Assembly: GCF_002934325.1 (NCBI RefSeq)
Contig: NZ_PTIV01000029.1
Location: forward strand, 1 to 43,098
Length of the DNA: 43,098 bases
Direction: 5' to 3'
Source: Marinobacter persicus
GTDB lineage: Bacteria; Pseudomonadota; Gammaproteobacteria; Pseudomonadales; Oleiphilaceae
Shown here: piece after piece, positions 8,049 through 16,559 of the stretch
Layout of the letters: the number at the start of each line of letters is the position of its first letter
How positions within the stretch are numbered: the first letter of the stretch is position 1
Translations under genes and position numbers: made by a program
Notes under the pieces: model-generated
What the model was told of the DNA's origin: nothing
The model's database searches: none
What the model saw: only the letters and a program-made list of their open reading frames with translations

Positions 8049-8737
8049 AGAAGACCTTAAGCACCCTGGTGCTGGCAGCAGGCGTACTAGGCACCGCAGC
8101 CCTGCCACTGACGGCTGCCGCCGGCGAGATCAGCCTAAGAGGGGAAGGCACGGTAAACTACACGCCAGATAGCGCCCGACTGCAATTCACAGCCAGTGCC
8201 GAGCATGAGCGACCGGAGAAGGCCTCTGAACAGGTGGCCGAGGCCATGAAACAGTGGCGCCGAGCCATTAGACCCTACCGGGATGAACTGAAAGACTACT
8301 CGGACGCCAATCTCACCCTGTATACCCGCCGGCTTCCGGTACGCGACAACAACGAAAAACAGGAAACACGGGCCGTCGCAAGCCAGACCGTCAGTTTCAC
8401 CATTGCCGATCTGGAGCTGCTGAACCCTCTGATCGACCAGGCTCAGAAGATTGGCCTGCAATACCACCTGGGCCCCCAGCAGTTTTTCCATTCGGATGAC
8501 GCAGAACTGGAAAAACAGGCGCTGGCCCGAGCCATTCAGGACGCCAGGGAGCGCTGCCAGTTTGTCGCCAGCCAGCTGGAGCAACGCTGCGGCGAGGTTG
8601 TCTCACTGAGTGTTGATGGTGGTCGTCGCCCCGTCACCATGATGCGGGCAGAGGCAAGCTCAGGCGGGGACGCGGTTTCAAGCATTGGGCCCCGGGAAAT
8701 CAACGCCAGCGTAAGCGCAACCTTCGAATTGGATTGA
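8045..8737 (+). CDS. SIMPL-domain (DUF541) secreted protein
   Basis: A 230-residue exported protein. The ATG at 8045 is supported by a GGAGAA site and by overlap with the previous stop; a longer in-frame opening from 7892 would lack the signal peptide at its start. A Sec signal (MKKTLSTLVLAAGVLG, cut after LTAAA) precedes a DUF541 domain: GEISLRGEGTVNYTPDSARLQFT at the beginning and SVSATFELD at the end are typical. E. coli YggE is a relative linked to oxidative stress; the biochemical function is unknown. It is third in the coupled trio but acts in the periplasm, unlike its two cytosolic partners. Confidence 0.85.
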   Translation: MKKTLSTLVLAAGVLGTAALPLTAAAGEISLRGEGTVNYTPDSARLQFTASAEHERPEKASEQVAEAMKQWRRAIRPYRDELKDYSDANLTLYTRRLPVRDNNEKQETRAVASQTVSFTIADLELLNPLIDQAQKIGLQYHLGPQQFFHSDDAELEKQALARAIQDARERCQFVASQLEQRCGEVVSLSVDGGRRPVTMMRAEASSGGDAVSSIGPREINASVSATFELD

Positions 8738-8744
8738 TCCCGGC

Positions 8745-11700
8745 TCAAAAATCCCGGGTATAGAAGATATCCAGTGACGCGGCCAGCCCACTGGCCGCCT
8801 CCAGATAAAAATACCGGCCCAGATCATAACGCAGCGCAACCGTGGTGATGGGCTCAAAGATGCCCACGCCATAGCGGAGGCTCAGGTCCTCGGTAATGTA
8901 GCCACTGGCCACGACCGAGGCCTCATCGCCGGATCCTTCGGTCTCGAGGGTCAGGTCCTGTATGCCCAATTCATTACCAATACCACGCGTTATCCCGCTG
9001 ACCTGGGTCAGGCCCAGGGATATGGCGGCCTGACTCAGCTGCCCATCTTCCGCCTGACCGCCCCGGGGTGGTCGCCCCAGCACCAGATAGGACAAGACGT
9101 CAGCCTGCGGCATGGGTGGTTCGGAGAACACTTCGGTTTCCGGCGCACTTGCCGGCCCACTGATGCGGATGCCCGCCACCACGGTATCAACGGTACGGAT
9201 CGCTTCGATATCCAGGTACGGCTCGGTCAATGGACCGACGAACTGGACGCGCGCCCGACGCAATTCGAGTTCCACCCCGAACTTTTCATAATTGCCGTCA
9301 ACCAGCTGCAGGGCGCCCCGCGTTTCCATGTTATCGCTGATACGCAACGTGCCTTCGAGATCACCGGTGATGCCGAAGGCCTCGAACGTCACCTGATCCT
9401 CACCGACAATGACCGTGACATCCATGGGCATGTTGCGAATGGTTGGCTCCTCCCGCTCCACACCCACAATGACTTCATCTTCGGACACCGTAACGGCGGA
9501 TTCCGGGATCTCGGGGATCTCGATGTCCCCACGGGGCACCGCCACCTCACCTGAGATGGACAGCTCACCGCTCCGGAAGCGAATGTCCAGATCCGGCTCC
9601 AGCTCGACCCGCGCATAGGGTTCGTAGGTCACCGGCAGGCGCTCGCCGGTGATGTTCATCGCCAGCTCCGGTGTCTGGGTCCAGTCCAGACTACCGTCAA
9701 GTTGCCCACTGCTGCGGTCATTGCTCTTCCATCGACCACTGATATCGGCACTGCGACCCTGGAACTCCAACACCAGCACAGCGTCTTCCATGGGCAGCGG
9801 CAAATCGGGGTCGAAGAAACTCCCTTCGGTCAGCGCCAACTCGCCGTAGACCTCCGGATTCATCAGCGGCCCGGATAACCGCCCCTGGCCATTGATGGTG
9901 CCATTGACCTTTTCCAGGCCGGACAGGGCCTGGGCCAGGGACAGATCCAGGGAATCCAGACTGAAACGGCCATCAATCGACCGGCCTTCTGACATTGGGT
10001 CCACCGAAATATTGGCGTTGAACCTACCGAGCTTAGGCCCTGCCATAACCACCGTCAGGTCCGCCTGCCGGGGCTCCAGTTCCAGGCCAAGCTCCATCCG
10101 TCGGTGCTCCAGCCTCTCCCATTCATCCAGCACCAGGAATTCGAAGCCTCCACGCCCGGCATCGAGACGAAGCTCGCCTTCTGGACCTGTGTCTGTCAGC
10201 GCCAGATCGAGAGTGGCATTGAGCTGGGCGTCCCAACGGAAAGTCTCGGGGAACAGTGGCTCCAGTGCTTGCGCGGGGAAATCCCGCATTCTCAACGCCA
10301 ACCGGGTATTCGGCCAGAGCTGCTGGTCCTCCGCACAGATCGAACTGTCATTCCAGCGCCAACAATGCTGGCCAAGGGTAACTTCTCTTGACTGGCTCAC
10401 GGTCAGGCTCGCGGGACCTTCCAATTGCCAGGTCTGGCCTGGGCCGGGAATTTCAATGTCACCCCGATTCAAAGCGCCCTGCCAGAGGGAGTCCCCCGAC
10501 TCCAACCCTCCAGCCAGGGTCAATGCTACCGTTGCATCTGCATGGCTGGCCTGCACCGACAGTTCATGCTGCCCCCGGGTGCCATTGAGGTTGGCATCAA
10601 TGCGTTGCAACACCTGACCACCCGCGTTCAGCCCCAAGACCTCCAGCTCAGAGGACAAAACGCCCCCGGATGTCAGATCGGCCCGCAAGTCGGCTTCATC
10701 CACGGCGACGGCGTCCTGCCAGGCGAGCCCTTGGGCCTGCAACGACGCTGTTCCCGTCGGGTCCTCGACTGTCCCCGACAGCTCAAGCTCCGCCGACAGC
10801 CTTCCCTCCAGGCCGGGTAACAAACGTTCCGGCTGCGGTAGGCGGGCGGACAGATTGGCTTGAAGCTCCTCGCCGTATCGGCCGCTACCCTCGACCCGAT
10901 TGTCCGCCACGGTGATCAACAGATCTTCCAAAACCCAATTCTGACCGTCACCGGCAAGGGCACCACGGGCAGCCGCTGCCTCCTTCTGCCAACGGCCCTG
11001 CAGATCCCAATCCAGTGTCATGTCCGGCGCCCCGCTAACCAACCGGCCCTCGGTGCTAACCTGCCCGTTCAAACTGGCCTCGAGCATGGGCACCCAATAG
11101 CCCGGGTTGAACTGCTCCAGCTGAAACTGCCCCTGCCAGGCAAGCGGCCCGGCAAAAGCCAGCTTGCCGTCACCGGTCAGGGAACCGGCACCGGTGCTAA
11201 TGTCTAATTGGGTGATGCGCACAGATTCAAGATCCCCTTCCAGCAACGCATCCAGGCTGGCGTCGCCCTGGGGGCCAGTGACGTCGGCTTTCAGGTCCGC
11301 ACTGTAAGATTCGTTACGGTAGCTGGCGCTTCCCTGCAGTTGCTGAATCACCACCGGCGGCGCGGACAGGTCCGGGATCAGGCTATACCAGGGGAAGCGC
11401 TGCATATCGACCTCAGCCTGGGCGCTCAGTTCTTCGTCCCAGGAGGCCTGCCCGTTCATTTCCAGGTGACCAGTCCCGTCGCCACCCCCGGCCGCAGGAC
11501 CACTGAGCCTGAGTTTGAGCTCTTCCACCGCTTGGGTGGTCACCAGGCCTTTGGCCGATGCGGAAATATCACCCGTTGTTCCGGGCAGCAATGCGTTAAT
11601 CCTGGTACGAAAGCCCTTGGCCAGCGATCCCTGCAGGGATAGCGCCCAGTCCTGCAAGGTCAGCGTTTCAGGCAGGGTGTGGTATGGCAGAAATTGGCGG

Positions 11701-12527
11701 GATTGGAGCCCTAACTCAGCCGGAAGGGACGGATCGAGCGGCTGGGCCGTGCCGGAAAATTCCGCGTCCAGATAACCCCGGCTTGTGCCCGTCAGACGCA
11801 CATCCCGCACACTGCCGCCCAGGTTCAGGTCCAGCGCCCAATTATCACCGGAAGGCGGAGGCAGCTGAACGCCCAGGTCCACATCCAGGGGCCAGTCGCC
11901 ACGCAATTCCACCCGCCCCTCGGCGGTAACCACAATGTCGTCACGCTGGTATCGCGCCTGCTCCAGCGTCATGGCGGCTCCGGAACCACCGGCAGCCAAC
12001 GTCAACTGGTCCCAGATTTTCGTCCCATTAACCGTCAGGGCTCCCAGGTCAACATCATTGATCGCAACCGCCACCGGCAGGTTGATTTCAGGCAGGTCGA
12101 GGGCGGTGGTCCGAGCGGGGCCAGGGTCCGCTGCGGGCTGGACATCGACGCTGACATCTGTGACCTTCAGGGTGTCCAGACAGACGGTTTTTCGCAAAAG
12201 GCAACTCGGCGACCAGGCAATAACCGGGTCATCGATTCGCAACGTAACACCATACCCCTGCCAATCCAGTTCCTCGGCCTGCCACTGCCCCAGCAGTGAC
12301 CCCCGGCCAGCCTCGGCCTCCAGGCCAGGCACCTGATCAATCACCCAGGCGGTGCCGGTTTCAGAACGCAGGGCAAGCAGAATCACTGTGATCAGCACCA
12401 ATGGCAATATCAGCAGCAGGCCGAGCAGCACCAGCGCCCAGAACCACCATCGACGCCGCAACGGTGGCTTCACAGCCTGCTCAGAGGAGCCGCCCTCCGG
12501 TGCCTGTTGTGATTGCTGCTCGGTCAC
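8745..12527 (-). CDS. tamB: TamB, inner-membrane-anchored envelope transport protein
   Basis: A 1260-residue AsmA-like protein. A basic start and one membrane helix (about 27-50, WWFWALVLLGLLLILPLVLI) anchor it in the inner membrane. The rest is a long periplasmic beta-rich region ending in the conserved DUF490/TamB domain (about 900-1260), with VLGRPPRGG near 1145 and final ...LDIFYTRDF. TamB forms a groove across the periplasm that moves phospholipids and, with TamA, helps some outer membrane proteins assemble. Its start overlaps the tamA stop by four bases (ATGA), so the two are co-translated. Length and architecture are normal for the family. Confidence 0.95.
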   Translation of the reverse strand: MTEQQSQQAPEGGSSEQAVKPPLRRRWWFWALVLLGLLLILPLVLITVILLALRSETGTAWVIDQVPGLEAEAGRGSLLGQWQAEELDWQGYGVTLRIDDPVIAWSPSCLLRKTVCLDTLKVTDVSVDVQPAADPGPARTTALDLPEINLPVAVAINDVDLGALTVNGTKIWDQLTLAAGGSGAAMTLEQARYQRDDIVVTAEGRVELRGDWPLDVDLGVQLPPPSGDNWALDLNLGGSVRDVRLTGTSRGYLDAEFSGTAQPLDPSLPAELGLQSRQFLPYHTLPETLTLQDWALSLQGSLAKGFRTRINALLPGTTGDISASAKGLVTTQAVEELKLRLSGPAAGGGDGTGHLEMNGQASWDEELSAQAEVDMQRFPWYSLIPDLSAPPVVIQQLQGSASYRNESYSADLKADVTGPQGDASLDALLEGDLESVRITQLDISTGAGSLTGDGKLAFAGPLAWQGQFQLEQFNPGYWVPMLEASLNGQVSTEGRLVSGAPDMTLDWDLQGRWQKEAAAARGALAGDGQNWVLEDLLITVADNRVEGSGRYGEELQANLSARLPQPERLLPGLEGRLSAELELSGTVEDPTGTASLQAQGLAWQDAVAVDEADLRADLTSGGVLSSELEVLGLNAGGQVLQRIDANLNGTRGQHELSVQASHADATVALTLAGGLESGDSLWQGALNRGDIEIPGPGQTWQLEGPASLTVSQSREVTLGQHCWRWNDSSICAEDQQLWPNTRLALRMRDFPAQALEPLFPETFRWDAQLNATLDLALTDTGPEGELRLDAGRGGFEFLVLDEWERLEHRRMELGLELEPRQADLTVVMAGPKLGRFNANISVDPMSEGRSIDGRFSLDSLDLSLAQALSGLEKVNGTINGQGRLSGPLMNPEVYGELALTEGSFFDPDLPLPMEDAVLVLEFQGRSADISGRWKSNDRSSGQLDGSLDWTQTPELAMNITGERLPVTYEPYARVELEPDLDIRFRSGELSISGEVAVPRGDIEIPEIPESAVTVSEDEVIVGVEREEPTIRNMPMDVTVIVGEDQVTFEAFGITGDLEGTLRISDNMETRGALQLVDGNYEKFGVELELRRARVQFVGPLTEPYLDIEAIRTVDTVVAGIRISGPASAPETEVFSEPPMPQADVLSYLVLGRPPRGGQAEDGQLSQAAISLGLTQVSGITRGIGNELGIQDLTLETEGSGDEASVVASGYITEDLSLRYGVGIFEPITTVALRYDLGRYFYLEAASGLAASLDIFYTRDF

Positions 12528-14272
12528 AGTTCCGGCCCCATCGAGAAGTGAATGCGCCAGCCGCCGCCGAATTCTTCATCCAGCCCCCTGGCCAGGTCCA
12601 ACCGCAGGGGGCCCAGTGGGCTGACCCAACGAACCCCCATACCCACGCCGGTTGCCTGCTCATCCGTGAGATTGTTCATGGCATTACCGCGATCAATGAA
12701 AGTTGCCACGCGCCAGTCTTCAATAAATTCATACTGGTATTCAACGCTGCCCACCAGCATGTAGCGGCCGCCCACCGCATCACCATCCTCATCTTCCGGT
12801 GACAGAGTTTCATAGCCATAGCCACGCACACTCTGGTCACCACCGGCAAAAAACCGCAGGGACGGCGGCACATCCTCAAAGTCATTTGTAGCTATGGCGC
12901 CAACATCAAACCGGGCCAGGAACCGATGGTTGTCCGCCAGGGTATATAGCCCCTTGGTCAGAAAATTCACATGCAGGATATCTGCATCGGACAGCACCGC
13001 CCGGTGGGCCCCGACCACATCCACCTGAACGCGAAATCCCCGGGAAGGGTCAATCGGTGAATCGGCTTGCAGTTTCGAATAGCTGACACCAGGTAACAGC
13101 AAGCTGGACGTTTCCCGATCGTCGTCACCAATGCGGAAGCGCTCTTCTTCCCACTTCAGGGACAACACCTGCATCCATCCGGAATCCAGTTGGTGATTCC
13201 ACTGCTGGCCCAAAGTCAGGCGTTGGGAGTCCACATCTTCAATCTGCTCGCGCTGATAACCCGCCGTCGCCCGCCACGAATCGGTCATGGGCGGATCCAG
13301 CGGAATCTCATACCAGCCGGCCACGTTCTGACGCAGCTGGGACAACTCCGTTTCGGCACCTCGCTTATGGCCCTGCGGGTTGATGTAGTGTTCTCGCCAA
13401 TTCCCACGAAATCTCGGGCCCACATCGGTGGAAAAGCCAACGCCGGCAGAGATGGATCGCGGAGGCCGGGGCGTCAGGTTCACGTTAACAGGGATCACAC
13501 CGTCCTTGGCGGAAGTGGGTGAGGCATCGACATCAACGCCGGAGAAATAACCGCTGTTGGACAGATCGCGACTCAGACGGGCGACCTTGTCGGCGTGGTA
13601 AGGGCTGTGGGGATCAAACTGAATAAAACGTTCCAAGAGCTCATCATCGAACCCATGCCCTTCCCGGAAATTGACTTCGCCGAGGTAATAACGAGGACCG
13701 GTCTGATAATGCAGGGTGATATCCGCCACCTGTTTCGAAGGGTCCACTTCCAGGCGTCGGGTGATAAATTCACCGTCAAAATATCCAAGCCGACTGGCGC
13801 GGGCCATGATGGCATTGCGCAGGGCATCGTATCGCCCGTGATGGAGTATATCGCCTTCCGCGGGACTCACTGGCAGCACATCCCTGAAATCCGCACTGGC
13901 GCCTTCAGGGCCTTCAATCACCACGTCCCGTGTGCGGATCCGAACCGGGGTTCCTGGCTCAATAGTCAGGGTTAACTGCGCGGGTTCGCCCTCGGGCTCG
14001 GAAACCTCCCAGCGGATGTCAGGCCGGTAATAGCCCAAAGCCCGTACCGCCTGCCGGGCCTGGTCCACGGCAGTAGAGGCATAGCGGCGCAACCCGTCGG
14101 CCGTGCGCCCCTCCACTTCCCCGACCCGCAGCCTTGCGTTTTCCTCCAGTTCGCTGAAGTCACCCTCGACCTTAACCCTGATCTGATCGGCAAGCACAAC
14201 GGGAGCAAACCATGGCAGGACCAGAAAGCATGCGGTGGCAACCAGGAAATGCAGGTGTTTGGACAATGGCAT
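12524..14272 (-). CDS. tamA: TamA, outer membrane Omp85-family protein
   Basis: A 582-residue BamA relative. A signal peptide (about 1-28, ending VVLA) is followed by three POTRA domains (about 30-265) and a 16-strand barrel with the Omp85 features GVGFSTDVGPRFRG, the VRGYGYE loop (lid-lock region) and the GMGVRWVSPLGPLRLDLA strand. The C-terminal residue is Leu rather than the more usual Phe. It is the partner of TamB, encoded by the overlapping downstream gene. It starts about 85 bases beyond the tRNA terminator, so it probably has its own promoter, which I could not place with confidence. Confidence 0.95.
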   Translation of the reverse strand: MPLSKHLHFLVATACFLVLPWFAPVVLADQIRVKVEGDFSELEENARLRVGEVEGRTADGLRRYASTAVDQARQAVRALGYYRPDIRWEVSEPEGEPAQLTLTIEPGTPVRIRTRDVVIEGPEGASADFRDVLPVSPAEGDILHHGRYDALRNAIMARASRLGYFDGEFITRRLEVDPSKQVADITLHYQTGPRYYLGEVNFREGHGFDDELLERFIQFDPHSPYHADKVARLSRDLSNSGYFSGVDVDASPTSAKDGVIPVNVNLTPRPPRSISAGVGFSTDVGPRFRGNWREHYINPQGHKRGAETELSQLRQNVAGWYEIPLDPPMTDSWRATAGYQREQIEDVDSQRLTLGQQWNHQLDSGWMQVLSLKWEEERFRIGDDDRETSSLLLPGVSYSKLQADSPIDPSRGFRVQVDVVGAHRAVLSDADILHVNFLTKGLYTLADNHRFLARFDVGAIATNDFEDVPPSLRFFAGGDQSVRGYGYETLSPEDEDGDAVGGRYMLVGSVEYQYEFIEDWRVATFIDRGNAMNNLTDEQATGVGMGVRWVSPLGPLRLDLARGLDEEFGGGWRIHFSMGPEL

Positions 14273-14358
14273 ACTCGGCGAATGAATCCAGTCTGAATCG
14301 AATGAAAACTTTTGGCACAGTCACTACGAGTGTAACGAAAGACAAAACAGGCAGGCAT

Positions 14359-14388
14359 AAAAAAAGCAGATCCGGTCGGATCTGCTTT
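14359..14388 (-). terminator. Intrinsic terminator of the tRNA operon
   Basis: A 10-12 bp hairpin (AGCAGATCCG paired with CGGATCTGCT) ends on the minus strand in seven Ts. It begins about ten bases after the last tRNA. A shorter T-rich tail on the plus strand makes it partly bidirectional. Confidence 0.9.
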
Positions 14389-14398
14389 CTTTAAAATC

Positions 14399-14474
14399 TG
14401 GTGGGTGGTGCAGGGATCGAACCTGCGACCCTCGCCTTGTAAGGGCGATGCTCTCCCAGCTGAGCTAACCACCC
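14399..14474 (-). tRNA. tRNA-Val (anticodon UAC)
   Basis: A 76-base cloverleaf with encoded CCA. The acceptor pairs GGGTGGT with ACCACCC, the anticodon loop is CTTACAA and the T-arm is GGTTCGATCC. It appears identical to the copy at 14572-14647. Confidence 0.97.
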
Positions 14475-14481
14475 TGGAAGA

Positions 14482-14558
14482 TGGCGGAGCGGACGGGACT
14501 CGAACCCGCGACCCCCGGCGTGACAGGCCGGTATTCTAACCAACTGAACTACCGCTCC
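14482..14558 (-). tRNA. tRNA-Asp (anticodon GUC)
   Basis: A 77-base cloverleaf with encoded CCA. The acceptor GGAGCGG pairs with CCGCTCC and the discriminator is G. The anticodon loop CTGTCAC is closed by CCGGC/GCCGG. The sequence is close to E. coli tRNA-Asp. Confidence 0.97.
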
Positions 14559-14571
14559 GCAGACTTGAGTT

Positions 14572-14647
14572 TGGTGGGTGGTGCAGGGATCGAACCTGCG
14601 ACCCTCGCCTTGTAAGGGCGATGCTCTCCCAGCTGAGCTAACCACCC
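14572..14647 (-). tRNA. tRNA-Val (anticodon UAC), second copy
   Basis: A 76-base cloverleaf with encoded CCA that appears to match the 14399-14474 copy throughout. It is the first tRNA of the Val-Asp-Val transcript, with its promoter directly upstream. Confidence 0.97.
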
Positions 14648-14684
14648 GCTTGCAGCGTTGCTGTCTCAACTCAAGTGGGAGCGC

Positions 14685-14712
14685 ATTTTAAGCATTTCCC
14701 TGGCTGTGTCAA
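14685..14712 (-). promoter_or_regulatory. Sigma-70 promoter of the tRNA operon
   Basis: The minus strand has a consensus TTGACA (14707-14712), a 16-base spacer and TAAAAT (14685-14690), followed by a GC-rich discriminator (GCGCTCCC). Such discriminators are typical of stringently controlled stable-RNA promoters. It is about 40 bases from the first tRNA. Confidence 0.85.
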
Positions 14713-14813
14713 ACGTTTTCCGGAAAAAAACCAAAGTTTTTAATCACACCCATGAAAACGAACAGTTAATAAACAAAAATCAGTACCTTGGACAAAAAAG
14801 CATCGCCACCCAA

Positions 14814-15767
14814 TCACTGGGAACGGAGCTGGTTTACCTCTTCGGACAAACGCACTAACCGCGAGGTCAATTGAGAGCGGGAAGCATCAATGGCACGCAC
14901 GGTGTCCTTCAGTTGGTTCAGCTCATTACGCAGCACCTGAACCCGCTGATCCCCCGCGAGAGCATCCACCTGCTTCTCGAGGGAGGCGATACGACTATCC
15001 AGGCCATCAATGGTTAATTGCTGCTCACGTGCAAATCGTTGCAGGCGGCGGTCCACCTGCTCGCCCACACCCGCCATTTGCTCCTGCAGTGCGGCCAACT
15101 CCGTGGTCATGCCCTGGTCAGCTTGCTCCAACTCGGCCACAGCACCGCTCAAACGCTGACGCAACTGCTCCAGATCGCCTGCGAGCGAGGAGCGGGTCTG
15201 CTCCAACGTGGTCTTCACATCGGCCACCGCCTTGCTGTTCTCCGTGAGCTTGCCACTTAACTCCGTCAATTGCTGCTGATGATCGTCCAGACGCTGCTTG
15301 TTCCTCTCGTTGGCAATCGCCCAGAGTTTACGAATCTCACTGTCCGCCGTATCCAGCCGCCCGGCATTCGCTGCGATCTGGTCTTCCAGCGACGCACCCC
15401 GTTCCTGAAGGGATTCACCGGTTTCCGACAGATCCCCCTCAAACCGCGCCAGCGCCAGCTTACTCTGCCGCGCCCACTGATCGGTTTCCTCCAACTGTGC
15501 CTGAAGCTCATTGATACGCTCATGCTGGAGATACCACCCTGCGCCCGCCCCAAGCGCAACCACAAGCAACAACAGCCAGAGCCCTACGGGAGTGCGGAAA
15601 CCGGCCCCCCCACCAGCGTCTGAGGCAACCACCTGCGAACCACCGGAATCCCGACCGGAATGCCCCTTGGGACTGTTTTTCTTAACGGTGTCCGACTCTT
15701 TTTTATCGGCTCCGCCAACCGGCGCTCTTGTTCTTAACTCATCATCATCCGGGCGAATGGGTTCCAT
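14814..15767 (-). CDS. Membrane-anchored coiled-coil protein, unknown function
   Basis: A 317-residue protein in three parts: a polar, disordered N-terminal segment (1-57, presumably cytoplasmic), one transmembrane helix (about 59-79, [20 protein letters not shown]) and a long coiled coil to the C-terminus (about 82-317), rich in Gln, Glu, Leu and Ala heptads. No enzyme motif is visible. The topology resembles HemX-like or periplasmic spacer proteins. It is divergent from purE, with which it shares a 130-base intergenic region. It is uncharacterised as far as I can tell. Confidence 0.75.
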   Translation of the reverse strand: MEPIRPDDDELRTRAPVGGADKKESDTVKKNSPKGHSGRDSGGSQVVASDAGGGAGFRTPVGLWLLLLVVALGAGAGWYLQHERINELQAQLEETDQWARQSKLALARFEGDLSETGESLQERGASLEDQIAANAGRLDTADSEIRKLWAIANERNKQRLDDHQQQLTELSGKLTENSKAVADVKTTLEQTRSSLAGDLEQLRQRLSGAVAELEQADQGMTTELAALQEQMAGVGEQVDRRLQRFAREQQLTIDGLDSRIASLEKQVDALAGDQRVQVLRNELNQLKDTVRAIDASRSQLTSRLVRLSEEVNQLRSQ

Positions 15768-15832
15768 TTACGCTCCTGCAGTTTGTTTGGTTGCGGCCCT
15801 GATCATACCCAATCCGTGTACACAGCTGAAAG

Positions 15833-15861
15833 TTGCACGCCTATTAGCCAGGACATACAAT
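15833..15861 (+). promoter_or_regulatory. Sigma-70 promoter of purE
   Basis: TTGCAC (15833-15838), a 17-base spacer and TACAAT (15856-15861) lie about 36 bases before the purE ATG. I saw no convincing PurR operator. Confidence 0.7.
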
Positions 15862-15897
15862 GGCCGGCTTTCCAATTATCTTCTCAGGACGTTGCAT

Positions 15898-16389
15898 ATG
15901 CAGCCGCTTGTAGGACTGATCATGGGCTCCAAGTCGGATTGGCCCACCATGGAACACGCCGCCAACATGCTCGACACACTCGGCGTGCCCTACGAAACCA
16001 AAGTCGTCTCTGCCCACCGTACCCCGGACCTACTGTTTGACTACGCCAAAAGCGCCAACGAGCGGGGCCTGAAAGTCATCATCGCCGGCGCCGGAGGCGC
16101 GGCTCACCTGCCGGGCATGGTGGCCTCCCAGACTTCCCTGCCGGTGTTGGGCGTTCCCGTACAGTCCAAGGCATTGAACGGTCTGGACTCCCTGCTGTCT
16201 ATCGCCCAGATGCCGGGCGGCGTAGCCGTGGGCACCCTTGCCATTGGCAACTCCGGCGCCAAAAATGCCGGACTGCTGGCTGCACAGATTCTCGGAACCG
16301 CCGACAGCGAGCTGCAGAAAAAAGTGGATGCGTTCCGCGCAGAGCAGACCCAAAGCGTCCTGGACAATCCTGATCCAAGGGATCAATGA
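15898..16389 (+). CDS. purE: PurE, N5-carboxyaminoimidazole ribonucleotide mutase (class I)
   Basis: A 163-residue PurE that converts N5-CAIR to CAIR in purine synthesis. The class I motifs are present: GSKSDWPTM (about 10-18), SAHRTP with the catalytic histidine, and the [12 protein letters not shown] loop. I start at 15898 (ATG after an AGGA site); the open frame continues upstream without homology. PurK, the preceding enzyme in the pathway, is encoded downstream on the same strand after a 170-base gap that holds an inverted-repeat element. Confidence 0.96.
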   Translation: MQPLVGLIMGSKSDWPTMEHAANMLDTLGVPYETKVVSAHRTPDLLFDYAKSANERGLKVIIAGAGGAAHLPGMVASQTSLPVLGVPVQSKALNGLDSLLSIAQMPGGVAVGTLAIGNSGAKNAGLLAAQILGTADSELQKKVDAFRAEQTQSVLDNPDPRDQ

Positions 16390-16409
16390 GTTTAACTTCA
16401 GAGCTTGAC

Positions 16410-16525
16410 TGAGCCTGCCGGGTAGCCCTTTCCAAAACTGTGCGGAGCCAGGGATGGCGGAGCCCAAGCGACACAGGGAGGTGCCGCAAGGAGCGTGTTT
16501 TGGAAAGGGCTACCCGGCAGGCTCA
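16410..16525. repeat. Perfect 29-bp inverted-repeat element between purE and purK
   Basis: The arms 16410-16438 and 16497-16525 are exact reverse complements over 29 bases (from TGAGCCTGCCGGG... to ...AAAAC). They flank a 58-base centre with shorter GC-rich internal pairings (around GGATGGCGGAGCCC). The unit is about 116 bases and sits wholly between the two genes. Size and build resemble a REP/BIME-type palindrome or a small non-autonomous element. I find no second copy in this window. In purEK mRNA it would fold into a very stable stem. Confidence 0.85.
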
Positions 16526-16559
16526 TACTCCGAAAGCTGGATAAAGCAGGAGACCCCGA

